Assembly (NCBI RefSeq): GCF_010468615.1
Contig: NZ_WUEH01000012.1
Location: 1 to 64,000, forward strand
From: Pseudodesulfovibrio sp. JC047
GTDB lineage: Bacteria > Desulfobacterota > Desulfovibrionia > Desulfovibrionales > Desulfovibrionaceae
DNA length: 64,000 nucleotides
Direction: 5' to 3'
Under the pieces are notes generated by a model. That model was not told where the DNA came from. It did not search any database and was given only the letters and a program-made list of their open reading frames with translations. This document shows, piece by piece, positions 1 through 7,966 of this stretch; the stretch's first letter is position 1; the number at the start of each line of letters is the position of its first letter. Made by a program: the position numbers and the translations under genes.

Positions 1-167
1 GCCTTTTTGATGAGGAGCCGAGGCGCGGAATCCATCAGGGCCATATCAAGAGTATAGGCCGAATATATGACAGCATTCGATTCTGCGTTGCCAACAAAAA
101 AAGCACTTGCCAAATGGGCGGGTCCATATATGCCTGCTTTTTGCCGCCAAGCAAAAAGCAGGTCGCC
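1..167. other. window edge, no assignable gene
   Basis: No gene can be supported here. On the minus strand an ATG at 44 opens a frame that runs off the window edge after about 14 codons, but it has no clear ribosome binding site. On the plus strand one frame is open from base 3 to about 185, but its end lies inside the repeat and reads like non-coding sequence. Either could be the edge of a neighbouring gene. Confidence 0.2.
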
Positions 168-292
168 GTAAGGGCGAAACCTTTGAAATAATTTCGAATG
201 ACTCTCTACCGCGAAGCGCGCAACGCTCAATAAATAAGGAAATAACTGGTCTTTTCCTTGTGCTTTTTCTTTGTTCTTTAAAGAAAAAAATT
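168..292. repeat. degenerate direct repeat, copy 1
   Basis: First of two related blocks with a period of 153 bases. It starts with GTAAGGGCGAAACCTTTG, has a central stretch with GCGAAGCGCGCAACGCTC shared exactly with copy 2, then a short inverted pair (AAGGAA...TTCCTT) and an A-rich end after CTTTAAAG. The blocks hold no convincing coding sequence. They resemble dispersed intergenic palindromic elements, but only two copies lie in this window. Confidence 0.75.
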
Positions 293-320
293 ACCGTCGC
301 CGGAACACCCCCTCGTCGTT

Positions 321-443
321 GTAAGGGCGAAACCTTTGGAATAATTTCGAAAGACCTTCACCGCGAAGCGCGCAACGCTCAATAAACAAGGAAAAATGGG
401 GCCTTTCCCTTATGTCTTCTTTTTCCCCTCTTCAAAGAAAAAA
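321..443. repeat. degenerate direct repeat, copy 2
   Basis: Second block, 153 bases after copy 1. The same order of parts is kept: GTAAGGGCGAAACCTTTG, the GCGAAGCGCGCAACGCTC core, an AAGGAAA...TTTCCCTT inverted pair and a final CAAAGAAAAAA. It ends about ten bases from the stop codon of the minus-strand membrane protein gene, so it occupies that gene's 3' region. Confidence 0.75.
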
Positions 444-452
444 TGACAAAAA

Positions 453-875
453 TCAGGGCTTGATCCCATTTTTGTAATTCTCCACCATCACTCGTATCAA
501 TGCGCCAAAGCCGATAATCAGGGCGAGGGCGGCCAGTTCTCGACTCCAGAGTGCCCAGAGAAAGAAAATTGCGATGCAAAAGACCAGAAGGAATCGTGTC
601 CATTTGCCGGTATTCCATGGCGTTGCAAACCAATCCTTTTCCCATTCAATGCCCGCGTGAACAAACCGGAACCAGCGGGTGTTCGGTGTTGTTTTCATGC
701 GCAATTCGAGAAAGCCGACCGCACCGAGAATGATCGTTGCGGTCAAGAAAAAAGGACTGTGAAAAAGGACCGCTAAACAGCATGAAATGAGCGCGGTAAA
801 ATGCAAACTCCAATTCCACGGCTGGCGATGGCGTTGTGTGGCGAGCTGGAATAGATCGGACGGGGTGATAGTCAT
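453..875 (-). CDS. small four-helix membrane protein, unknown function
   Basis: A 140-residue protein with four hydrophobic segments near residues 24-38, 42-58, 94-110 and 113-131, and a Trp-rich polar loop between the second and third. It has no signal peptide and no motif I recognise. The ATG at 875 is preceded by AAGGAG at good spacing, which supports a real gene. It is divergent from pncC, with 86 bases between the two starts. The likely location is the inner membrane; the function is unknown. Confidence 0.7.
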   Translation of the reverse strand: MTITPSDLFQLATQRHRQPWNWSLHFTALISCCLAVLFHSPFFLTATIILGAVGFLELRMKTTPNTRWFRFVHAGIEWEKDWFATPWNTGKWTRFLLVFCIAIFFLWALWSRELAALALIIGFGALIRVMVENYKNGIKP

Positions 876-961
876 GGGATCTCCTTGCGTCAGGATACAG
901 AGGGGCTGCCCGAGATTGCAACCTCTTCGAAGATTTTGTACAGCCGTGGCTGGAGGACAGT

Positions 962-1447
962 ATGGATATCAAACTTATTTCTCGGGCCGTCGCCGAAGTG
1001 GGCGAATGCCTGCGTGTGGAAGACAATTTGCTCGCCACGGCAGAATCCTGCACCGGCGGACTGCTGGCAAGCACTTTGACCGATACCCCCGGGAGTTCGG
1101 AATGGTTCGCCGGATCGATCGTCGCGTATTCCAACACGGTCAAGGCCAACGTGCTCGGCGTGTCTCCCAAAACGTTGGAAGAACACGGTGCCGTTTCAGA
1201 AGCGGTGGTGCTCGAAATGGCCCAAGGTGTTTTGAAAACCGTTGGAGCACATGTTGCCGTGGCCATTTCCGGCATAGCCGGTCCCGGCGGTGGATCGCCG
1301 GAAAAACCGGTTGGAACGGTCTGGTTGGCCTGGGCGTGGCCGTCAGGCACCCGGGCGCGAATGTATTCTTTTTCCGGCACACGACAGGATGTCAAGGAAC
1401 AGACGGTCATGGCCGCGGTCAATGGCCTTTTGAGTGTGACCAAATAA
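962..1447 (+). CDS. pncC: nicotinamide-nucleotide amidohydrolase (CinA C-terminal family)
   Basis: The 161 residues match the stand-alone CinA C-terminal domain, which deamidates nicotinamide mononucleotide to nicotinic acid mononucleotide in pyridine nucleotide recycling. The family signature TAESCTGG lies at residues 26-33 with the expected nucleophilic Ser at 29, and the AISGIAGPGGGSPEKPVGTV block is intact. GGAGG stands just before the ATG. The N-terminal MoCF-like domain of full CinA is absent, as in E. coli PncC (YgaD). The gene is monocistronic: a strong terminator follows at 1465. Confidence 0.93.
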   Translation: MDIKLISRAVAEVGECLRVEDNLLATAESCTGGLLASTLTDTPGSSEWFAGSIVAYSNTVKANVLGVSPKTLEEHGAVSEAVVLEMAQGVLKTVGAHVAVAISGIAGPGGGSPEKPVGTVWLAWAWPSGTRARMYSFSGTRQDVKEQTVMAAVNGLLSVTK

Positions 1448-1464
1448 AATTCACTGCGTCAAAA

Positions 1465-1507
1465 GAAGAAACGCCTTCAGCGCATCGTCTGAAGGCGTTT
1501 CTTTTTT
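1465..1507 (+). terminator. intrinsic terminator after pncC
   Basis: A near-perfect stem, AAGAAACGCCTTCAG paired with CTGAAGGCGTTTCTT, has an 8-base loop and runs into a T tract. It lies between two convergent genes (pncC and the DUF3124 gene), so it may work in both directions; the A-rich 5' flank would supply the U tract on the minus strand. Confidence 0.9.
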
Positions 1508-1532
1508 GGTATGATTGTGTGAGAAGGAATGA

Positions 1533-2012
1533 CTATTCCTTTTCCTTGATGGCAACACCGTCACACACGAAAGATATGCCCTGCGATGAAGCCGTGCCGA
1601 TCATGACCGCCTGGATGATTGGGGTGGAGACCTTGGTTGTGCTCTCCCACATGACGGTGAAGTTGGCACCCGAGCCGCCGGATGTGTCGCGTTCCGGGAT
1701 ATAGACTTCTTTTGTCCCCATGGGCGGAATGGTGACCGGGGAGGTGAAATACGCTTTTTGCATGGTGCCGTTGTCGTCATAATATTTGACTGACGTGATG
1801 GTGATCGGCTCGTTGTAATCGACGTTGCGAATGGAAAGCAGGGCAGATAGATTGTATGGCTTTCCCTTGATTCCCTGATAAATGTGAGAATACACCGGAA
1901 CATAGACTGTTTGCCCGGACGAGAGAAAGATTTCTCGACCTGCCAATGCCGGGACCGAAAGCATCACGATCAGCAATGCCGTCAGGATCGGACGAAGGAT
2001 GCGGGTAGACAT
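1533..2012 (-). CDS. exported DUF3124 protein
   Basis: A 159-residue protein starting MSTRILRP, with a typical Sec signal peptide (hydrophobic core around residues 7-20, cleavage after ALA). The mature part is a beta-rich domain with the DUF3124 pattern: a YVPVYSHIY segment, the SIRN segment and YFTSPVTIPPMGTKEVYIPE. The frame stays open upstream to 2105, but the ATG at 2012 has AAGGAG before it, and the longer form would overlap the next gene. The protein is likely periplasmic and its role is unknown. Confidence 0.8.
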   Translation of the reverse strand: MSTRILRPILTALLIVMLSVPALAGREIFLSSGQTVYVPVYSHIYQGIKGKPYNLSALLSIRNVDYNEPITITSVKYYDDNGTMQKAYFTSPVTIPPMGTKEVYIPERDTSGGSGANFTVMWESTTKVSTPIIQAVMIGTASSQGISFVCDGVAIKEKE

Positions 2013-2076
2013 GGGTGACTCCTTGCGTTGCAGGTTCGTCTTCATTGTATGCCCTGTCAAGGGGGTGAAGGCAAGC

Positions 2077-2811
2077 CTACAAAACGCTGCGGAGCACCAG
2101 TGCAAGCCCGAGCAACGCGATCAATGCGAGGACGATTTTGCGGAAAACAGCTTCGGGGAGCAGGCGGCGGACCTTGCCTCCGAGCCAGATGCCAAGTCCT
2201 ACCGGGACGATGCCGACAGCGGAAAGTGTCATGTTTTCGACAGAAAGGAGTCCCAACCGGCCCAGTCCTGCCAACATGACCAGACTGGCGATGGTAAAGG
2301 AGGTGTTGATGGCCTGAACCAATTCATCTTTGGTGATGCCCAGTGACATCAGGTACGGCATGATGGGCATGATCTGCGAACCCGTCAGCCCGTTGATGAG
2401 TCCGGTGAAAAGGCCGACAGCCATTTCGAGAGGCGGTGTCTGTCGCAGGGAAAGTTGTCCTCGCCACAAGCCCCAGGAACCGTACATGAACATGGTTGCG
2501 CCAAGGACCATGCGGGGCAGGTCCGTGGTGTTGTCGCCCAATATCCAGAGTCCGACAGCCAACCCGGGGAGCGCGGAAAAATAGAGAATCCAAAATCGGC
2601 GGAAGATGGACCAGAAATTTCCGGCGTCGATCATGACCATGGTGTTAGCCAGAAGAGAAGGAATGATGACAAGGGGGATGGCGAGGCGCAAATCGATATA
2701 GCTCGCCATGATACCGAGACAGGATGTGGCAAAACCGAGACCTGCCGTGCCCTTGAGAAACGCTGCGAAGAAGAACGTGCCGAGAACGAGTCCGATAATG
2801 AGTGGTTCCAT
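2077..2811 (-). CDS. TauE/SafE-family membrane permease
   Basis: A 244-residue protein with about seven or eight transmembrane segments and the duplicated TauE/SafE architecture: a glycine-rich first half (FLKGTAGLGFATSCLGI) and a matching second half (GLFTGLINGLTGSQIMPIM). Family members export sulfite, sulfoacetate or related organosulfur anions, or take part in cysteine metabolism. The substrate cannot be read from the sequence. It lies upstream of the DUF3124 gene on the same strand, with 64 bases between them, so co-transcription is possible. Confidence 0.85.
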   Translation of the reverse strand: MEPLIIGLVLGTFFFAAFLKGTAGLGFATSCLGIMASYIDLRLAIPLVIIPSLLANTMVMIDAGNFWSIFRRFWILYFSALPGLAVGLWILGDNTTDLPRMVLGATMFMYGSWGLWRGQLSLRQTPPLEMAVGLFTGLINGLTGSQIMPIMPYLMSLGITKDELVQAINTSFTIASLVMLAGLGRLGLLSVENMTLSAVGIVPVGLGIWLGGKVRRLLPEAVFRKIVLALIALLGLALVLRSVL

Positions 2812-2925
2812 TGCCGTGTGGTGTTACGCCTTCTGTCTTTCTTGTGCAACATGTTCCCCCTTTTCACACGGGGCACTCTGAGGTACCGTGATGACCCGAT
2901 GAAAAAAAATGGTATGGAGAATTCA

Positions 2926-4107
2926 ATGAATATACCTGTTGGATATGAATTTGCCGCCACTGCGGCATCATTTAAGAAACCTGGGAAACTCGACCTGGGA
3001 GCGATTGTCAGCCGGTGCCCGGCGGTGGCTGCTGGCGTGTTCACGACCAATAAATTCAAGGCCGCTCCGGTCCTGCAATGTCAGGAGTTGCTGGCAGACG
3101 GTCGCATGATGTCCGGGTTCCTGATGAATTCGGGACAGGCCAATGCCTGTACCGGCGAAGAAGGGCGTGCCAACTGTCGTGAAACCCTGAATCTTGCGGC
3201 CCAGGCACTGAATGTCCCGGCGGACGAATTGCTGCCGGCCTCCACAGGCGTGATCGGTGCGCAGTTTGACATGACCCAGTGGAAAGCGGCCATGCCGGCC
3301 CTTGGCGAGAGCCTTGGCAAGGCAACCCCGGAAGACACGGCCAAGGCCATCATGACCACGGACACCATCCATAAAATCAGTGAGGCTTCGTTTTCGTTGA
3401 AAAACGGTGAAGTCCGTGTGCTCGGCATGTGCAAAGGGGCCGGGATGATCTCGCCGAACATGGCGACCATGCTGTCGTTCATTACGTGTGACGCCGCCAT
3501 TGACGCGGAGGCGTGGCAATCCATGCTGACGGATTGTGTGAATCAGTCCATCAACAGGGTGACCGTGGATGGCGACACGTCCACTAACGATTGCGTGATG
3601 GCCCTTGCCAACGGTGCATCCGGTGTGACCATTGAATCCGACGAGGAGCATGTCTTGCTCCGTAAACATCTGCTGACCGTGCTTGAAGATCTGGCGTACA
3701 AGATCGTCATGGATGCCGAGGGCGGAACCAAGGTCGCCTTCATTCAGGTTTCGGGTGCGAAAACTGATGCTGATGCCGAATTGGTCGCGCGTGCCGTGGG
3801 CAATTCCCCGTTGGTCAAGACCGCGCTTTTCGGGTCCGATCCCAATTGGGGACGTATTATTTGTGCGGCCGGGTATTCCGGTGCGGACTTCAAGGCGGAA
3901 AATCTGGTCCTGAAAATCGGGGGGATCCTCGTTTTTCATCATGGGACTCCAGAACCCGGTGATATGGACGACCTGCTCGGGCCGATCATGCAGAAACGGG
4001 ATATTGTCATTCACCTCGATTTGGGCAGTGGTCCCGGCAGTTCCATCCTGCTCGCTTCGGATTTGACCCGGGAATATGTGAGTATTAACGCGGATTATCG
4101 ATCCTAG
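2926..4107 (+). CDS. argJ: bifunctional ornithine acetyltransferase / N-acetylglutamate synthase
   Basis: A 393-residue ArgJ, which recycles the acetyl group in the cyclic arginine pathway by moving it from N-acetylornithine to glutamate. The N-terminal half carries GVFTTNKFKAAPV, and the self-cleavage site lies in GAGMISPNMATML, where the Thr after Ala is the nucleophile of the mature beta chain. The C-terminal half has TVDGDTSTND and FGSDPNWGRI. The start at 2926 has GGAG seven bases before it; an in-frame ATG at 2899 is possible but less well placed. Whether it also uses acetyl-CoA cannot be told from the sequence. Confidence 0.95.
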   Translation: MNIPVGYEFAATAASFKKPGKLDLGAIVSRCPAVAAGVFTTNKFKAAPVLQCQELLADGRMMSGFLMNSGQANACTGEEGRANCRETLNLAAQALNVPADELLPASTGVIGAQFDMTQWKAAMPALGESLGKATPEDTAKAIMTTDTIHKISEASFSLKNGEVRVLGMCKGAGMISPNMATMLSFITCDAAIDAEAWQSMLTDCVNQSINRVTVDGDTSTNDCVMALANGASGVTIESDEEHVLLRKHLLTVLEDLAYKIVMDAEGGTKVAFIQVSGAKTDADAELVARAVGNSPLVKTALFGSDPNWGRIICAAGYSGADFKAENLVLKIGGILVFHHGTPEPGDMDDLLGPIMQKRDIVIHLDLGSGPGSSILLASDLTREYVSINADYRS

Positions 4108-4116
4108 GAGTATTGT

Positions 4117-4314
4117 ATGCCGATCTTGACGCTACAGACATGGGCGGGAACCCCGCTGGAAAAGAAACGTGAGCTGGTGGACACCTTGACTCGTGAGATT
4201 GTCAGGATGCTTGAGTGTCCGAAAGAGGCGGTCACTGTGCTGATTGAAGAGGTGCCCAAGGAAAATTGGGGTGCGGCCGGAGAGCTGTGTTCGGAACGGT
4301 TCCCCGACAAATGA
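4117..4314 (+). CDS. 4-oxalocrotonate tautomerase-family small protein
   Basis: A 65-residue protein beginning MPILTLQTW. After removal of Met, Pro becomes residue 1 and is the catalytic base in this superfamily. The pattern (beta strand, helix with KKRELVDTLTREIVRML, second strand VTVLIEEVPKENWG) fits a 4-OT monomer that assembles into hexamers. It begins nine bases after argJ stops, with AGGAG before the start, so it is probably in the same transcript. The natural substrate is unknown. Confidence 0.88.
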   Translation: MPILTLQTWAGTPLEKKRELVDTLTREIVRMLECPKEAVTVLIEEVPKENWGAAGELCSERFPDK

Positions 4315-4406
4315 TGAGAACTCGATAGATTTCCCTGTTTGCCGTGCGCCGGGCTGTCTGGCTTGGGTGGATTTGGCGCGGACAGTGGATGGGAGAGCGT
4401 TGGATA

Positions 4407-5027
4407 ATGGTGAATATGAAAGGTCGGGATAAACTGACCAGAATAGTTGATTTTTTAAATGAATGCGGTATGTTGCGAAAAACGCCAAGGACCGGATATC
4501 AATTTTTGGGATCAGGATCGGAATCCGTGGCCGAACATTCGTTTCGGACAGCGGTCATCGGGCATGTGTTGGCCCTGATGGCAGATGCTGACGTGGCGCG
4601 CACGACGTACATGTGTTTGTTTCATGACCTGCACGAAGCCCGGACCGGGGATTTCAATTACGTGAATCAGCTCTATAACAGCTCGGAACGGACCACGGCC
4701 CTGAAACATGCCTGTGATGGCACCGGACTGGAAGACGCTGTTCTCGGATATTGGGACGAATTGGAAGAGACCGAAACGCTCGAAGCGACGTTGGCGCAGG
4801 ATGCTGACCAATTGGACTTCATCTTGAATCTCAAGGAAGAGAGCGACCAGGGCAACACCTATGCCGGGCAATGGCTGGAATCGGCCTTGAAACGGGTGCG
4901 GACGAAATGGGGTCGGGAATTGGCCGAGACCATCGCCAAAACCGATCACAAGGATTGGTGGTTTTTGGGACCTGATTCAGAGTGGTGGACCCATAAGAAT
5001 GGCAAGGATGACAAAAAAACGTCATGA
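4407..5027 (+). CDS. HD-domain phosphohydrolase (HDDC2/YfbR-like)
   Basis: A 206-residue HD-superfamily protein. The metal-binding residues are visible as SVAEHSFR, LFHDLHEARTGDFN and AQDADQLDFIL, giving the H...HD...D set. The arrangement resembles HDDC2 and YfbR 5'-deoxynucleotidases, which remove phosphate from dNMPs. The ATG at 4407 has GGAG about eleven bases upstream; ATGs at 4389 and 4416 are alternatives. It follows the tautomerase gene on the same strand after 92 bases. The substrate is inferred from family only. Confidence 0.82.
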   Translation: MVNMKGRDKLTRIVDFLNECGMLRKTPRTGYQFLGSGSESVAEHSFRTAVIGHVLALMADADVARTTYMCLFHDLHEARTGDFNYVNQLYNSSERTTALKHACDGTGLEDAVLGYWDELEETETLEATLAQDADQLDFILNLKEESDQGNTYAGQWLESALKRVRTKWGRELAETIAKTDHKDWWFLGPDSEWWTHKNGKDDKKTS

Positions 5028-5192
5028 GGGTGTTTTTTGGATGAAGTGTTCAGAGAGAATAGGTGGAGAACCTTGCCGTTTTTGAAGATATTGGGTACAT
5101 GATTTTCTTGATACTGTGCTCTGTATAGGGCGCGTGGTGTTTTTTTGAGTGCTCTATTGTGCTTTATCTGTCTTGGATGATATGGATATTTT

Positions 5193-5999
5193 ATGACTGT
5201 GAAGATTCGAGACCATTCAGTGCCTGCTTTTTTCCCGTATACACTGTGTCGGAAGATTGTGGATGAAATAGGGGAAATATTCCTTTTTTCCCTTGATTCG
5301 TTGCGGTTGATTTTTGCGGGACGAGGGCAGTTCTCCAAGATTATCCGTCAGATATATTTTATTGGAGTGCAATCTGTCAGTGTTATCGCCTTGATCGGAC
5401 TGTTTACGGGCATGGTCATGGGGATGCAGTTGTATTATGCCCTCTCCGTGTTCGGTGCTGATGGTTTTCTCGGGACGGGTGTCGCGTTGTCCATGGTGCG
5501 AGAGCTGGCTCCGGTGCTCACGGCGATCATGTTGACGGGGCGGGCCGGGTCCGCCATGACCGCTGAAATCGGGGTCATGCGAATTTCTGAACAGATTGAC
5601 GCTCTATCCATCATGGATATCAATCCCATGCGATATCTGGTGGCTCCCAAAATGGCCGCCTGTCTTATCAGTTTTCCAATTCTGACGGCTTTTTTCAATC
5701 TGATCGCCTTGTGGGGTGGATGGTTGACCGGGGTAAAATTGCTGGGGGCCAATGCCGGAGTGTACTGGTCGAGAGTGAATGGTGCTCTCAGTTGGGATGA
5801 TATTGAAGGCGGATTCATCAAGTCCATCGTTTTTGGCCTGCTCGTCTGTACCGTCTGTTGTTTTGAAGGATACTATACCCATATTCGTTCCGGTCATGCG
5901 GGACCGGAAGGAGTGAGCCAGTCCACCACTAATGCGGTGGTCAAATCCTGTGTGATAACCCTTGCGGCAGATTATGTTTTGACGTCGCTGCTTTGGTAG
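5193..5999 (+). CDS. mlaE: MlaE-type lipid ABC transporter permease
   Basis: A 268-residue inner-membrane permease of the MlaE/YrbE family, first gene of a complete mla operon that moves phospholipids between the inner and outer membranes. Around five hydrophobic segments are visible, with the family block VRELAPVLTAIMLTGRAGSAMTAEIG (positions about 105-130) followed by the EQIDALSIMDINP segment that meets the ATPase. It is preceded by a 165-base intergenic region that must hold the operon promoter, but I cannot pick a convincing one. The next gene starts within ten bases of its stop. Confidence 0.95.
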   Translation: MTVKIRDHSVPAFFPYTLCRKIVDEIGEIFLFSLDSLRLIFAGRGQFSKIIRQIYFIGVQSVSVIALIGLFTGMVMGMQLYYALSVFGADGFLGTGVALSMVRELAPVLTAIMLTGRAGSAMTAEIGVMRISEQIDALSIMDINPMRYLVAPKMAACLISFPILTAFFNLIALWGGWLTGVKLLGANAGVYWSRVNGALSWDDIEGGFIKSIVFGLLVCTVCCFEGYYTHIRSGHAGPEGVSQSTTNAVVKSCVITLAADYVLTSLLW

Positions 6000-6007
6000 A
6001 GGTCTTT

Positions 6008-6862
6008 GTGAGTAACGCACCCAGCATACGACTTGAAAATCTGGCTGTCGGCTATGGCGGCAGGCCTGTTGTCAGCGACCTGAATATCGAATTTCCCGGC
6101 GGGAAATTGTCCATGGTCGTTGGTGGCTCTGGATGCGGAAAATCCACATTGATTCGGCATATCCTGCAACTTCAGGCACCGATCAGCGGTAAAATTTATA
6201 TGGGCGGTCATGATCTCAGTTCCATTTCCGCCAAGAAACAACATTGTCTCAGACAACGAACAGGGGTGCTGTTTCAGGACGGTGCCATGTTGGGATCGTT
6301 GCGCCTCAAGGATAACATTGCTCTGCCCTTGCGGGAGCACACGAAACTCGGCGAAGCAGAAATTTTGCGGATTGTTCAGGATCGGCTGGAAATGGTCGGG
6401 CTTGGACATGCCATGGAATTATATCCCAATGAATTATCCGGGGGAATGCGCAAACGGGCCGGACTTGCCCGTGCGTTGGTCATGAACCCGCAGGTCTTGT
6501 TTTGCGATGAGCCGACATCCGGGCTGGACCCGATTTTGTCAGCGGAGCTGGATCAGTTGCTGCTCGACATGATGTGTCATTTCGACATGACCATGGTTGT
6601 TGTCACACACGATTTGGCAAGTATGCGTGCATTGGCCGATAATGTGGTCATTCTGGGAGAAAGAAAATGCCTGTATCAGGGCACGATCGAGCAGCTTGAG
6701 ACAACGGAAGATCCATATTTGCGGTGTTTTTTGGATAGAAAGGCCGAGGAGCGGACAGCCCCCAGGTTGACCATGACTCCTTTGGACCCGTCCATGCTGA
6801 AACGTGATTGTACAAAGATACTTGGCGAAAACATAACGATCCGAAAAGGTGACCGATGCTGA
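6008..6862 (+). CDS. mlaF: MlaF-type lipid ABC transporter ATPase
   Basis: An ABC ATPase of about 284 residues: Walker A GGSGCGKST at 39-47, signature LSGGMRKRAGLARAL, Walker B VLFCDEPTSGLDP and the switch His in VVVTHD. I place the start at GTG 6008, with AGAGG just upstream; a TTG at 5993 overlaps the mlaE stop and is the alternative. It powers lipid movement through MlaE. No mlaB (STAS-domain) gene, the usual fourth member of the E. coli inner-membrane complex, is found in this operon. Confidence 0.94.
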   Translation: MSNAPSIRLENLAVGYGGRPVVSDLNIEFPGGKLSMVVGGSGCGKSTLIRHILQLQAPISGKIYMGGHDLSSISAKKQHCLRQRTGVLFQDGAMLGSLRLKDNIALPLREHTKLGEAEILRIVQDRLEMVGLGHAMELYPNELSGGMRKRAGLARALVMNPQVLFCDEPTSGLDPILSAELDQLLLDMMCHFDMTMVVVTHDLASMRALADNVVILGERKCLYQGTIEQLETTEDPYLRCFLDRKAEERTAPRLTMTPLDPSMLKRDCTKILGENITIRKGDRC

Positions 6863-7302
6863 AAATGAAAAAAGAAACCGCAGTAGGGATTTTTGTGGTC
6901 ATGGGGTTGCTCGCCGTGGTCTACATGAGCATCAAGCTGGGTAACGTGCAGTTGTTCACGGATAAATATTATGAAGTGAAGGCCAATTTTTCGGATGTGT
7001 CCGGACTGAAGGTCAATGCGCCGATTCAGATGTTTGGTGTGGGGATCGGGTTTGTCAGGGAAATTCATATAGATCAGGACAAGGGCGTCGCGGCCATTTC
7101 CATGATGATCGACAAGAAGGTGACGTTGACGGACGATGCCATAGCTGCAATTAAGACAAGTGGACTTATCGGAGATAAGTTCGTGAAAATTGTGCCTGGT
7201 GGGCTTGGAGATCCTGTTCATGCCGGAGATACGCTGTTTGACACGCAGTCGGCTATAGACCTTGAAGATCTCATCAGTAAATTCGCCTTTGGCAATGTAT
7301 AA
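6856..7302 (+). CDS. mlaD: MlaD-type MCE-domain lipid-binding protein
   Basis: A 148-residue MCE-domain protein: one N-terminal membrane anchor (about residues 8-26), then the MCE fold with FSDVSGLKVNAPIQMFGVGIG and the KTSGLIGDKFVKI strand. It forms the periplasmic ring through which lipid passes in the Mla complex. It overlaps mlaF by seven bases. At 148 residues it is shorter than E. coli MlaD (183); the missing part is the C-terminal helical tail. Confidence 0.92.
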   Translation: MLKMKKETAVGIFVVMGLLAVVYMSIKLGNVQLFTDKYYEVKANFSDVSGLKVNAPIQMFGVGIGFVREIHIDQDKGVAAISMMIDKKVTLTDDAIAAIKTSGLIGDKFVKIVPGGLGDPVHAGDTLFDTQSAIDLEDLISKFAFGNV

Positions 7303-7321
7303 AGAGTGTGAAAGGATCTGC

Positions 7322-7966
7322 ATGGTGTTGAAAAGAATTTGTACCGTATTGGTCATGTGTAGCGTCCTTTTCGCGAGCAGCCTTGCTCTGGCGGATCAGA
7401 CGCCGACGGACCGAGTCAAGGCTGGGGTTGAAGAGTTGATTGCCATGTTGTCTGATCCGGATATGTTGGACCCGGACAAGCATGACGCCTCGGTGACCCG
7501 TTTGCGAAAGACTGCGGAAAAATATATCGATTTCGGATTGGTGACCAAGTATTCCATCGGCAAGCCGTGGCTCAAGATGTCATCGGCACTGCGTGCTGAC
7601 ATGACAGAGGCGTTCATTCAGTTGATGGAGCGGTCGTATCTTCGCCGGATTCCGGCGTATAGCGGTGAAAAAGTTCAGTACACAAAAGAATTGATTTCCG
7701 GGAAGAAAGCGAAAGTTCTTACGGAAATAATGAATAAAGATAAAAAAATAGTCGTTGAATTCCGGTTAAGAATAGTTCATGGAGTATGGATGATCTATGA
7801 TGTCGTTGCCGAAGGTGTGAGCCTGGTGATGAATTATCGGAGTCAGTTCTCTGCCATTTTGCAAAAGGGAACGCCCGAAGATCTGTTGCAATTGATTCAT
7901 GAACGGGTCGAGAAACTCGACAGAAATGAGCCGGATGAACTGGACAAGGAAGAATTTGCGTCGTGA
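7322..7966 (+). CDS. mlaC: MlaC-type periplasmic lipid carrier
   Basis: A 214-residue protein with a signal peptide (hydrophobic core ICTVLVMCSVLFASSLALA, cleavage after ALA) and the Ttg2/MlaC fold: the FGLVTKYSIGKPWLKMSSALR segment and a later WMIYDVVAEGVSLVMNYRSQF segment. It shuttles phospholipid between MlaA and MlaFEDB. The ATG at 7322 has AAAGGA upstream and was preferred over a TTG at 7262 inside mlaD. The stop overlaps the start of mlaA. Confidence 0.93.
   Translation: MVLKRICTVLVMCSVLFASSLALADQTPTDRVKAGVEELIAMLSDPDMLDPDKHDASVTRLRKTAEKYIDFGLVTKYSIGKPWLKMSSALRADMTEAFIQLMERSYLRRIPAYSGEKVQYTKELISGKKAKVLTEIMNKDKKIVVEFRLRIVHGVWMIYDVVAEGVSLVMNYRSQFSAILQKGTPEDLLQLIHERVEKLDRNEPDELDKEEFAS

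Noticed and set aside
787-1704. Plus-strand frame over pncC in another phase
   Set aside because: Arg/Gly-rich shadow of pncC which also runs through the terminator at 1465.
2968-4014. Long minus-strand frame over argJ
   Set aside because: argJ is unmistakable; the antisense product is His/Gly/Arg-rich without a motif.
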